Assembly (NCBI GenBank): GCA_943737045.1
Contig: CALSFV010000045.1
Coordinates: forward strand, 434,001-498,000
Length of the DNA: 64,000 bases
Direction of reading: 5' to 3'
Source of the DNA: Parapristionchus giblindavisi
Lineage: Eukaryota; Nematoda; Chromadorea; Rhabditida; Diplogasteridae
The position numbers were made by a program, and so were the translations under genes. The number at the start of each line of letters is the position of its first letter. The stretch's first letter is position 1. The notes under the pieces were generated by a model. It saw only the letters and a program-made list of their open reading frames with translations, made no database searches and was not told the origin of the DNA. This document shows, piece after piece, positions 10,174 to 20,279 of the stretch.

Positions 10174-12427
10174 AGCACGCAGGTTACATCAAAGAAGGCA
10201 TAGGCTATTCGGCGTACTAAAAGCCAGTTCTCTGGACCGAATCTTTAAAAAAATTTTTAAAAAAGTTAAGCATAATAAAAAAATAGAACCATTAGAACCG
10301 TTAACGTACTCGTTGAAAAAGAACAGCGAGAACGTTATAAAAGATAAGCTGGTTGTCGGGATATTCACTTTTAGTACATACTGAATAAATTAACTTAATT
10401 TTTTTGAAATGGGTCGATAAAGTGGTGAACAACATACTTTCATAACCTGAATATTTTCTCTGATCTGAAATGACTTCGATATAGAATATGTTGATGCACA
10501 GGCTCGAAAGTGCTGCAGCTTCTGCAGTTCTTTCATGTTTCGATAGAGTATGTAGAGGTAGACCTAGAACACACGTTATTTTATCTAATTTTAAATGCAT
10601 ATGCGTACCGAATTAGAAATTATCGCAAGAGCAAGTAGGAAGCTGAAGTTATATAATATTTGCATATAACCTTAATATTAATACCTTTCTAACCGAAAAA
10701 ATAAATGTTCACCATGTATTATTTATCATTATTATAGGGGAAAAGGTTTAAAATTTTGACAGCGAGCAAGCACAACAGATCTATGACTGTTTTTAAATGA
10801 GTAAAAAAATCAAAATTCTTTAATCAAAATTTCTTTCTCACCAGATAGCCAAAGATAGGAATTTATTGTTGCTGGAACACAATTAGTTATTTCTATGAGG
10901 AACAATACAATAATAGTCGACGGTTTCGAACTTTCGTACCATTTCCAAAAACGAGTTGCTATTGAACGCTCGATAGCAAGCGATCCTATTCTGAAAAATA
11001 TGTATCACCATTGCTTTCGTGAAGTCATTAAATTAAATTGTTTTCTTTTATTTCCAACGGAATGAATCAAGTTAATCTGAAACTTTTAACTATGTAAACG
11101 CTATCATTTTCTTTATCGACCAAAGTGGCTGGGGCTGAGAATTTCAGTTTGGCATTTCGTGTTGATTTAAAATCAGCACGAGGTTTTTATTTTTTACTAT
11201 GGATTAAATCACTTACAATCCACAGTAGTATCCTAATGAGAAGTCTCTGACAATTTCAGCCAAGAATAATAGGTTGTCATCATCTACAAAAGAAGTTCAC
11301 ATGATTAATCTATTTTACAAATAAAGCTATAAAACCCTCCATTCTTTATCTACAGTGGCAGTAAAAAAATTAGCCCAACACGTTACAATATGATAACTTT
11401 TGACTCAGATGAGCAATCGGGCTGATGGCTCAGCAGATTACAATCGACATCCTAACACATTAAAGTTAACGGAAGGTGCAATAACCCGTTTTAATTAGCA
11501 GTCAAAGATACGATTCCCGTGATTCACCCCCCCCCCCCCCGCCAAAGTGCCTCACCGGGCATGGTCCTCATCGTGAATTGGTAGTATATCATAACGAATC
11601 TTGCAAGTATGGTTGCAATGAAATAGAATCCCGTCAGACATACTTGGAGCCGAAAATTGCGATGAATGACACCTAAATCATCAAGTTCATGAGAGAGCTA
11701 TGACGCAATTCTTTATGAATCAATAAGATCAAAGTACCTCAATGATTCTATATTCTCTCCTACAAAGAGGTAAAATAATATGGAACATTTTTGCTCGATC
11801 ACAAAAAGATTGGATATAAAAATGTAATGCTTTCAAATGTAACGACTTTTTATTATCAATTTGCACAAAAACGTCTAAAAACCTAAACCTAAAAACTAAA
11901 CTAAACTAAAAACGAAAAGTCTAAAAAAGTTGTAAGAGAAGATAATTAGAATAAATCCCACCGGCACGACCTACAGCTACGACGAGAAAGGGAGTCATAA
12001 TGATAACAATCAAACATAGAAACACCTGCAAGTACATACAAAAATTCAGAAATACTATTTTCTTGAATATTCAGATAAAACGTAATCAACTTATGTCGTC
12101 GAATATTGCTCTCTCATTATACAAATTTTATAAATTTATTTTTAAAAAAACTCGTTTTCATCATATTATACATTTTAGGAAACTGAATGAAAGTACCGAT
12201 AAACTGATTATAGTATTGTTATTTCTATTTCTATGTTTCAACGAAACGGATATTTTTCTCGCTATAAGACCACTCAACCAGCATGTCCACTAAACCAAAC
12301 TTATGACACAATATATATTTATATAAAGCATATTAAGGTGAACCTCGATTGAAACTATGGCATAAAGTACTATGGGGTCTCTCTCAATATCGGATAGAGT
12401 CACTTTGACGAGGTGATTTCTGATCAT
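10174..12427 (-). CDS. Sre-type chemoreceptor, gene B, lacking a recognisable last exon
   Basis: Tandem paralogue of gene A. Exons (minus): 12,344-12,427; 11,962-12,025; 11,556-11,672; 11,217-11,283; 10,842-10,990; 10,609-10,670; 10,438-10,563; 10,310-10,380; 10,174-10,242. Eight of nine have exactly the length of their gene A counterparts and exon 7 is one codon shorter. All junctions are GT-AG and phases are kept with no stop. Start MIRNHLVKVT aligns with gene A's start. Shared blocks: GVIHRNFRLQVCLTG; IGSLAIERSIATRFWKWYE; SFQIRENIQVMK; and in exon 9 W-x-x-VRRIAYAFFD. The exon 9 donor (GTAAGT) is intact, but no acceptor and tail exon were found before mariner 1 (8.4-9.7 kb). Either the tail was lost or displaced by insertion, or it diverged. 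It may be a recent pseudogene; the first nine exons look undamaged. Confidence 0.65.
11527..11540. repeat. 14-base poly-C tract in an intron of gene B
   Basis: Fourteen consecutive C lie 16 bases from the exon 3 splice donor on the transcript side (poly-G in the minus-strand RNA). Such tracts can form G-quadruplexes and are unstable in nematodes. No function is implied. Confidence 0.9.
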
Positions 12428-12637
12428 ATTGATGTGGATGAACTGGTAGTAGGCATTTGTAGCGCGGTGCGAATATTTCTTTGACACCTGAATGTGCAAA
12501 GTATGTGTAAGCAATATACAAAATGAAGCAAACATCTAAGTACATAGAAAAAAATAAATAAACTATGTAGACTACTATGTAGAACAATATACTTCAATTA
12601 CACAGCATGAAAGTGATTGTGTTTTCCCTTCATATTA

Positions 12638-12996
12638 TCTGACAAGGGAATGCCCTGAAGACACACTCACCGATCAGGTCCAATTTTTTACTGGAGATAC
12701 ATCTTATATGTATATGGATGAGGTTTGGCGGTATCAGAAATTGCAAAGCTCTTCTTTGAAATTTTAAAATTATTTTTAAAAATTCGATGATAAAATTTAC
12801 AGCAAATTTAATTGCAAAAAATCGATTTTGAAAGTGTTTTCATTGTTTTTTGTCCATTTTTAAATAAATTTTAAAATTTCAAAGAAGAGCTTTGCAATTT
12901 CTGATACCGCCAAACCTCATCCCTATATGAGATGTACCTCGAGTAAAAATTTGAACCTGATTGGTGAGTGTGGCTTCAGGGAATTCCCTTGTGAGA
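12638..12996. mobile_element. Foldback MITE, 359 bp, arms of about 140 bp
   Basis: The left end TCTGACAAGGGAATGCCC is mirrored by the right end as TCTCACAAGGGAATTCCC. The arms continue as inverted copies through GAGGTTTGGCGGTATCAGAA and GCAAAGCTCTTCTTTGAA, leaving a short AT-rich centre. There is no coding sequence. A target duplication was not clear, so the superfamily is open. Confidence 0.75.
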
Positions 12997-13420
12997 AAAT
13001 GAGTGAATGTATATCTGGAACGGAACTACGCTGTTTTTTTCCAGAATTCAGAGTCTCATGAGTTATTGGAATGGAAAGTCATGTACATGAATGATTAATG
13101 GTAGACAAATGTAGTAAGATGATAAGATTATGTCAGTAACAAGACAATAGAGCAGCTCGTGGTATGGTTTTATGCCATTTTATATGAGCATGCACGAACT
13201 GGACTATGCACAAATATAAATTTTAAAAAAAAACAAAAGATTATAAGGCATAAAGTATATAACAGCTAATTTAGCACAACGAGCCACATGATGCACATAT
13301 TTGCGGTCGCGAATTGGATAATAGAAAACGCTAAATTACGATATTCTCAGATGTTTAACTGTTTGTTTTACGAATGGAATTATAAATCTCACGAGTCATA
13401 AATGTGAATGGTAATTTAGG
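12997..13420. other. No gene recognised
   Basis: Nothing supportable was seen between the foldback element and the TTAA MITE. Confidence 0.35.
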
Positions 13421-13996
13421 TTAAAGGAGATGAACCATGAGATTTGGGGTGCGATATTATCATGAAGAACCAAACGACGTGACATTCTGTTCTCGAATAG
13501 ATTTGAGAGGCAGGAAGTGTAGTCCGTGTAGTAGTCAGCGCTTGTCACCGCGTCACGCGGATTTCGTTCCAGCTGGCAATATTTCTATATATTAATCTTT
13601 CAAATTCAAAAAATTCGCGTCTTCCGTGGTGCAACAAGGAACATTAAAGGGAGCGTTTCCACGCTCAATGATCTCTTCATTGCTCACACTATTTTCCTGT
13701 TCTCTAACAACGAGAGAGCATTGCGCCTCGAAGAGACCATTGAGTGAGGTTTTGCTCCCTTTAAGCATTGATTTTATTTCAGGAGGTTTTTCCGAAGTTT
13801 TTTAAATGCATATAATTTTATTTTTGTTGAAAGCAAAATGAAATAGCGAGAAAATTCCATAAAATTCAATAAAATAAGCGAAAATGAAATGTCGCGCGAA
13901 GAAGTGGGCGGAATCAGAGCATTGCGTTGCAGAGAAAGGAATTTGTATTGTTCTTACGGTATTAATTCTATAATACCTCGAGGGTCCCCTTCTTTA
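13421..13996 (+). mobile_element. TTAA MITE with tRNA-like core, older copy
   Basis: Begins TTAAAGGAGATGAACCATGAG and ends CTCGAGGGTCCCCTTCTTTAA, degenerate forms of the perfect ends of the copy at 19,909-20,279. Internal words match in order: GAGATTTGGG, GTGACATTCTGTTCTC, ATAGATTTGA, GTCAGCGCTTGT and a decayed B box. About 200 bp of extra sequence lies in its right half. It is the divergent relative that shows the element is a repeated family. Confidence 0.65.
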
Positions 13997-14528
13997 ACTC
14001 GCAGCTTCTGTAAAATTGCCGAATGAAAATTGCAGCAAACTACCGAATAAATCAAACATTTCGTGCGTTCCTGGGATTAGGATTTTAGACTCTTTATTTT
14101 GTGTTTTTCAGGGTACTTTTTTAGACCTAGGAAACTCGCCATTTTCCGTTTTCCACTACTTTTTAAAGTACCACATGCACAATACTTTAAAAATGGCTTT
14201 CATCACGCCCAAGTTCGAGACCCGAAAAGCATATTTTCTCGATGATAAGGGAAATGATTGAACTGTAGTTCTAACGAATTATAACGTAGTGGAAGCAAAA
14301 TCAGCATTTTTCAGCATTTTTTTTCTCTCTCATCGTAAATTAAAAATACCTTTTTCAAAGGCAGAACGATTTAAAAAAAGATTACTAGCCTATCAACCTG
14401 ATCGGAAAAAAATAGTAGCATCACATCATCCCATTATTTAGTGAAGTTTTAAATTTTTTGAACTTTTCAATTCGTCTTTTTCTAAATTCTCGGCAAGACA
14501 AAATTGGAAATTTATTATGTTTGTCAAG
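13997..14528. other. No gene recognised
   Basis: Short open frames on the plus strand (14,016-14,261 and 14,458-14,652) have no motif. Nothing else is seen. Confidence 0.35.
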
Positions 14529-14530
14529 TA

Positions 14531-16530
14531 TTAGGTTGTTTCATAAGTCTTTGTGCTTTTTGAAGTACACATTCGAATTAAATTATCTTCCTTTGTCGAT
14601 GACATTGAGGATGAATTTATTCACTGTTGTGTTCGATGACTTATTGGTATAGTCCAGCCACACATATAGAAGGACTTGGGTTATTGTGGTTACTTTGAGG
14701 CCAACCACTTTTTGATATCTTGTCTTTTCTTAATTTTTTTATTTATTAAAGCCAGTTGGGCGCGTTAACTAAAGCAGTAGCCCAAGAGAGTTAAATGAGT
14801 AGAGTAAGGAGGAACAGGTAGTATGGGCCGGAAAAATTTGGCTGTCTTAAAATATCGAGTTGAACTTAGTCAGTTCGAGAAGCCGTAACGAAGAAACATT
14901 TGACACCGCTGTGGACGCGGCGATATGAGCTATGGCTTCAAATCTAGTTGTTGTTTACAATATAGGTCCCCAATTATATCAGTGACCTCAACTATACGCA
15001 TGCAATTCATTGGCTCTTTTACAACTTCTTTGAACATTGAGCATATCCATTTTCTGATGTTTTCAGGATTAGTGATCGATTCCAGTTCCTCTACTTATTA
15101 AATTGACTGGCTATAATGCACACTATTATTGCGAATGATCCATCTGTTAAATCAATCTACCAGATTGCCAACTCATGCGTTTTTTCCTTTAAGAAAAATA
15201 AAGAGGTAGGGGTCCCAATCCGTGATTTTATTCAAATTTCGGTCAAATGACCAATATTCGTCTACAAAACTTTTTGGCTTTTTAAAGATTCCTTAATTCG
15301 AGTGAAATAGTGGGTGTGGATGATCCATGTGTGGCTGACATTTAATGACGGGTATCACACAACCATCCCAATGTATCATTCACTCTTGGACCATCCAACT
15401 TACCGCTTGTTTCCACAATAAAAGACTTAGGAGTAACCTATGACAACAAACTTAAATTTGATGAGCATATTACTAACATCGCCAATAAGGCAAAATCTCG
15501 GTGCGCCTTCATACTTCGATCTTTTATATCTAAAAACCCTACAGTATATGCACGTCTGTTTACAATATATGTGCGACCCATTTTAGAGTTTTGCTCCGAG
15601 TTATGGAATCCCCAGTTAATCATGCACGTATCTAAGATCGAGTCCGTCCTTCGAAATTATTCCAGACACGTGTTTCGGAAGTGCCACTTACCGTACGCTG
15701 ACTACATCAACCGTCTACTCAAGCTCAACCTCCCCTCATTAGAATGTAGACGAAACCAAAACGACATTATCATGACATATAAGATTATCCACAATTTTGT
15801 AGACTTAGACCCTCGCTCATTGTTTCTCTTTTCAAATACAATTACTCGTACTCGTGGCCACAATATGAAACTAAGAACCTATCGATCATCTTCTTCCCAA
15901 TATCTTTCATTTATTAGTAATCGAATTGTACCAGTATGGAACTCTTTTGAAAATCATATAGTAACTATACCATACCCTATCACTTTTTGTTGTTTCGTTA
16001 GAAAGCTCCCGCTGTGATCAAGTAATTGCAGTGGATACACCATTTCTTCATACTTTATTTTAACGTTTTCATCTTTCTAATTGTTTGTCAGGTTAGCAAT
16101 CTCTCTGTAAGAAATGATAAAATATTATTATTACATGGATCGCACTTCTTTAAGACAAAAATCGCAACTTAAATTTCCGACGTGACTATTCCTCTCTTTT
16201 ATAATATATTTTCTGTGTTTAACTTTATGTAAGGAATTGGTCAACGTAAGGTTGGAGAGGACATATGTGGGGCACACCTAACCTAGGTGTTGATTGATTA
16301 TGGTTAAATTGATGCGAGAGAGAGCCGGGAACAAATCGGACTTTAGAACTAGATTTTCACTTCTATACTCATCATTAAAGGGAAGCCTGAATCGATAGTT
16401 CTGTGGGTTATGTAGGTGGGGACACTAGTTAGTGATATGCACCGGTACAGAGAGTTCCGTTGAAAATGAAGCAAGAAACAAAAGTGCAAACACATCACTA
16501 CCAAATACACAGACTTATGAAACAACCTAA
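14531..16530. mobile_element. 2,000-bp element with mariner-type ends
   Basis: Both ends read TTAGGTTGTTTCATAAGTCT (right end on the minus strand). TA lies outside each end at 14,529-14,530 and 16,531-16,532. The ends differ from the adjacent mariner by a few bases, so this is another family. No transposase block was recognised inside. Its right half contains a LINE fragment, so the element is probably a non-autonomous derivative with later insertions. Confidence 0.7.
15340..16017 (+). pseudogene. Non-LTR retrotransposon (LINE) reverse transcriptase, C-terminal fragment
   Basis: One long open frame reads VSFTLGPSNLPLVSTIKDLG, then KLKFDEHITNIANKAKSR, YVRPILEFCSELWNP and RTRGHNMKLRTYRS, ending WNSFENHIVTIP and a TGA at 16,015. 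These are the blocks after the reverse transcriptase core in many LINEs (KDLGV, HI..i..KA, RP.LEY.S.VWNP, TRGH..KL, WN.LP). The upstream polymerase motifs and endonuclease are missing, as in a 5'-truncated copy. The sequence after the stop runs to an ATTATTATTA tract near 16,120-16,133, which may be the LINE 3' end. The clade (CR1- or Jockey-like) is not certain. Confidence 0.8.
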
Positions 16531-16532
16531 TA

Positions 16533-17791
16533 TTAGGTTGATTCATAAGTCTTGTCGCGTATTGTCCCTTTAAACAAATTAAAATAACTTTATTTCGGCA
16601 AAAGCTAATCAAACCAAAGTAAGCGCCGTTTGCATCGGCACACTTCCTCCAAAGTTTGGGTATCTTATGGATGCAGTGCTCCCAGAAGGACGGCTGCTTG
16701 GAGGCAATGAAGTTGGTTACCCCGATTTCGACCTCTCGCAGATTGTTGAAGTGTACTCCTCGGGGAGTGCGCTTTATATCGGAAAACAAGCAGTAATGCT
16801 GGAAGCCAAGTCGGGCGAGTAGGTTAGGTGGGGGAGGAAGTGCTAGCCAAAGTTCAACAGGACTTTTTCGATCGTCATTCCCAAACGTGGTCGGGCGTTG
16901 TCGTGCTAGAAGTGAATCTGGTCGTGCAACCAGGGAACGGATGGGACCTTGGACTTCATGGTAAGTAGTTTGCAAGAGCATACCTAGGCCATAATAGTCG
17001 ACCCCTGCGGGAGCAGCTCCCAATGCACCAAACCGCCTCTGCTCCACCAAACAGACAGCATGTCATTCTTCATGTGAAGTTTGGGTTTGGCGAAGGGATT
17101 GTGCTGTTACGTTCAATCGACCTACTGAGCCCTGCAGACCACGTTGTCCTAAAGGAACCACCTCTCATCTCCAGTGATGATCGCGTCGATCCAAGCCATT
17201 GTACGAGCGTACGAAATTAGTTTCAGACGCTGGTCCGCACGGTTGTCCTTCTGCTTGTCCGACAGTCGGTGGGGTAACCATCGACCCAACTTTTGGGCCT
17301 TGCCAAGCTCCTATAGGCCACGAACGATGGTTTGTTAGCTTACCCCAAGACTCGTCGAGATACCCCGGGTGGTGGCGTAGGGGTCCGCGTGGACGTGCTG
17401 CTCCAGCACATCGAAGTCCAGCTCAGGCCCTGATCTTGTCTTCGACTTCGTACCCCCTTTTCGTAGCCTTTGAACCAAAGCTGCATAGTGCGTATACTAG
17501 GGGCCTTAGTGTTGTATACTGCCGCCATACTGATGTGAACATCGGGTGGCTTGAGCTCGTATAGAAAGAAAAACAACATGACATGTCGAATGTGCACTAA
17601 ACTGAGAACGAAATGAAGAGGCATTTCAGCCACTAGATTCAATGTAGGAACAATTCACTAATACATTCAAAGAGTTGTAGTAGTGACATGTTTATTGCCA
17701 TAACGAACGGGGTAATTGATAACGTACGATTGAGCAATGATAGCTCAAACATACCCCTCCAAAATGCGACAAGATTTATGAATCAACCTAA
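16533..17791 (-). mobile_element. mariner element 2 (1,259 bp)
   Basis: The inverted ends begin TTAGGTTGATTCATAA. TA flanks lie at 16,531-16,532 and 17,792-17,793. The left TA is the same TA that borders the 2,000-bp element, so the two elements are back to back. The sequence is clearly related to mariner 1 along its length, with many differences. Confidence 0.88.
16620..17565 (-). pseudogene. mariner transposase, broken
   Basis: The minus strand encodes TGDERWF followed by a stop two codons later (near 17,160), then HDNARPRLGMTI near 16,860-16,890 with the second catalytic Asp kept, and TYSPDLASS near 16,805-16,830, which keeps the third Asp. Blocks lie in different frames. It is a sister copy of the mariner 1 transposase: here the second Asp survives and the first block carries a stop, the reverse of the other copy. 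It is not active. Confidence 0.72.
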
Positions 17792-17924
17792 TATGTTAAA
17801 CATCGTACTCGAAAACATCTGCTTTAGTTGTTTTTGAAGAAATTTTTGATTTGCTTGCATAAAAAAGGTAAGATAGAAAGATACAACACGTTACTAAAGA
17901 CACACGAAGTCCTGCGGGTGATCA

Positions 17925-18080
17925 CTGTGATAATTCAAAGCCAATTCAGTCCCTAGGGCCTAATCTCTTCTTCGGGCCTACTTTTCCGCGTGATCTAATC
18001 ACTACCAATTCCCCTTTCGGGCGCCTTGGTGGGGCCGAGGTGATGTCACAGCCGGGAATTGAACCGAGGAGACATGGAAT
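17925..18080 (-). repeat. tRNA-derived SINE candidate, copy 2
   Basis: On the minus strand, CGGTTCAATTCCCGG (a good T arm and B box, 18,045-18,062) is followed by a body with CACCTCGGCCCC, GAAAGGGGAATTGG and GACTGAATTG. The body is shared with 1,990-2,115. A clear A box was not seen. A tRNA-derived SINE is the simplest reading. Confidence 0.45.
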
Positions 18081-19120
18081 GGCATAATGTCAACGTATAG
18101 TGTTGCCTAAGTAGTTCTTTGAGACAACTAACATTAAAATGCTCGAACTGTGGAGTTATTACACTATTCAGGAACTAAATATAAAGCAAAATAAGAGCAG
18201 AAAACAACTAGACATGAAACATAGAAAGAAAAAAAATTGGAATGGTTTGTGGCCGTGTCAAAGAGGAAGAAACCTGGAAAAAAGACTATAAAAGTCTGCG
18301 GCACGATGCTTCGGTCCTCGTATCTAGAAACCTGAACCGCCCTATGTGGGTTGTACCTCATCAGTAGATTAGCTCACACAGGATTTCGAAAAATGATTGT
18401 TAAAAAGAGAAGGAAAAAAACATTCACAGAAGAATTGAATATGCCAGTTAAACAAAAGTAAATATGGATAGAGAGACCTCCTTGATTATTCCCAGGTGTT
18501 ATTTGTTGTCTAACGTCCAGCCAATGATTATAATAATATGTTTTGATAAGAACGGAAATAAATTATCTGTTTGGGTGAGAGTAAGGATTATAGATTGTGT
18601 TGACATAAAAGAGTGCGAACGTGAAAGATTTATTGTAGGCCGCAATGTCATTATCAATTTGTGACGGCTGTAGAGGAATGGGATTATGCTCTTATACAAA
18701 ATATTATCAGTAGCTACAGGGGAAAATACAATATTGAATAAAAGAGTATAAAGCTCTGTTTTCAGACGATATTATCCATAGTTCACTAATTGAGTGAGCG
18801 CTATGATCTCTGGCGAAAGTGGCACAACATTTTGCTATTTAAGAGAACTATATTCGGTTGTATTATGTTTGGCAAATCCCACGATACTGGGAATGATTCA
18901 TTCACACGTTATACACCCCTTCATAGAGTAGTGTCAAACAGGGATGTGTGAAAAAAAAATATTTAGAAAATTTTTCGAAAATTTCAAAAAAAATAAACAC
19001 TGTTTTCGCAAAAAACATTAATTTGCTACATTTCACTATCGATGAAATGGAAACACAAACATTGCCACCGTGTGATCCTTAATTGAAGCTGCTTACATAA
19101 TAACATACCGTCAAAATGAA
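18081..19120. other. No gene recognised
   Basis: No feature could be supported. Short open frames on both strands near 18.2-18.7 kb have no motif and overlap one another. Confidence 0.35.
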
Positions 19121-19908
19121 AAAAAGTTAAACATTTGTCAAATAATTTGACAAAATTTGACAAAAGCTCACAAGATTCAGATTTTTAGCATTTTTCACGA
19201 TCTTGATTATGTATTATTTAAGGTTTTTTATTGCGGATGTGTTTGTCCAATGCAGTTATGCATGACAAAAGTGAAAAAAATAATCGGGAGTGCTACGGAG
19301 CAGAATTGGTATACTGTAGCATACTGTAGAATCTCACTGTAAAACTGCTTCCATCGCGCTTTTTTCGTATAGTCATAGATATATCTAACATTACCTAACT
19401 TTCTATAGCGAATTTGCACTTTTGAATAATGACATTGATCAGGCTGCAAAAGTGGTATACTGTAGGGATCCGCAAATGTGCATTCGTGCAAAATGATTTT
19501 CAAAATGAAAATGAAAGAAAAGTCGTGCGCACGACTTCATTATTATAATTAAGTATTCATTCGTGCAAATTAATGCATTCGACTCATTCTTATCATTTTG
19601 ATTCATCAAATTGGTGACTGGTCTGTCATGTCTAAAAGGCGTTGGAGTAATCTTTGGGAGAGTTTTGTTTTGAAAGAAGGTAATGATATTTTTTTTTAAT
19701 ATTTCGTTTTGTTTATTATGTCATTTGTCATTACTGTTAATTTTTAAACATTTCATATTGGTTTTGTAGTTCATCACATATGTGAGACATGCTTCTTGCA
19801 ATTTCAGGAGATGATAGTGCAACTTGTATCCACTGTGCAAATATAATTTCAAGGCCAAAAGGATCAACGTGTAATATGTCGAGACATATGAAGAAGTTCC
19901 ACTCTGAT

Positions 19909-20279
19909 TTAAAGAAGGGGACCCACGAGATTTGGGCTGCACTATTGACATGACGAACGTGGGACATAGGAAGTGACATTCTGTTCTCTATTAGATTTGA
20001 CTGGTTAAACGCGTAGAGCATGTGGCTCAGTGGTTAGCAGTCAGCGCTTGTAACCGCGCCACACGGGTTCGATTCCCGTTTGCAATTTTCTACATTTGTG
20101 CTTCAATTTCAAAAACTCGCGCCTTTCCCTGGGCATATCAATGAACTTTAAGTCCGAATTACGGTATTCTGGGGCATCAAAAATTTTAGAGAAAATTGTT
20201 TTTGTATACAAGGAGATGTGATCAATAGTTCTGTCTGACCAGTTTAGTCACGAAAAAACTCGTGGGTCCCCTTCTTTAA
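19909..20279 (+). mobile_element. TTAA MITE with tRNA-like core, young copy
   Basis: 371 bp counting both TTAA. The ends are perfect inverted repeats, AGAAGGGGACCCACGAG. TTAA at 19,909-19,912 and 20,276-20,279 is the piggyBac-type target duplication. It lies within the BED-finger exon of the hAT transposase and brings stop codons. With one TTAA left, the exon would run on in frame to the GTAAGT donor at 20,288, so the insertion point is certain. Confidence 0.85.
20018..20090 (+). pseudogene. tRNA-like sequence inside the TTAA MITE
   Basis: TGGCTCAGTGGTTAGCAG (A box and D arm), CGCTTGTAACCGCG (anticodon arm, Thr-like if the loop is CTTGTAA) and CGGGTTCGATTCCCG (perfect T arm) appear in order and spacing. 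The acceptor stem does not pair well. It is probably a captured tRNA that could still supply RNA polymerase III promoter boxes. Confidence 0.6.

Noticed and set aside
15571..16017. Host gene encoding a 148-residue protein
   Set aside because: The frame extends upstream without a start and shows LINE reverse transcriptase tail motifs (RPILEF.S.LWNP, TRGH).
20018..20090. Functional tRNA-Thr gene
   Set aside because: The acceptor stem and part of the anticodon stem do not pair, and the sequence lies inside a MITE.
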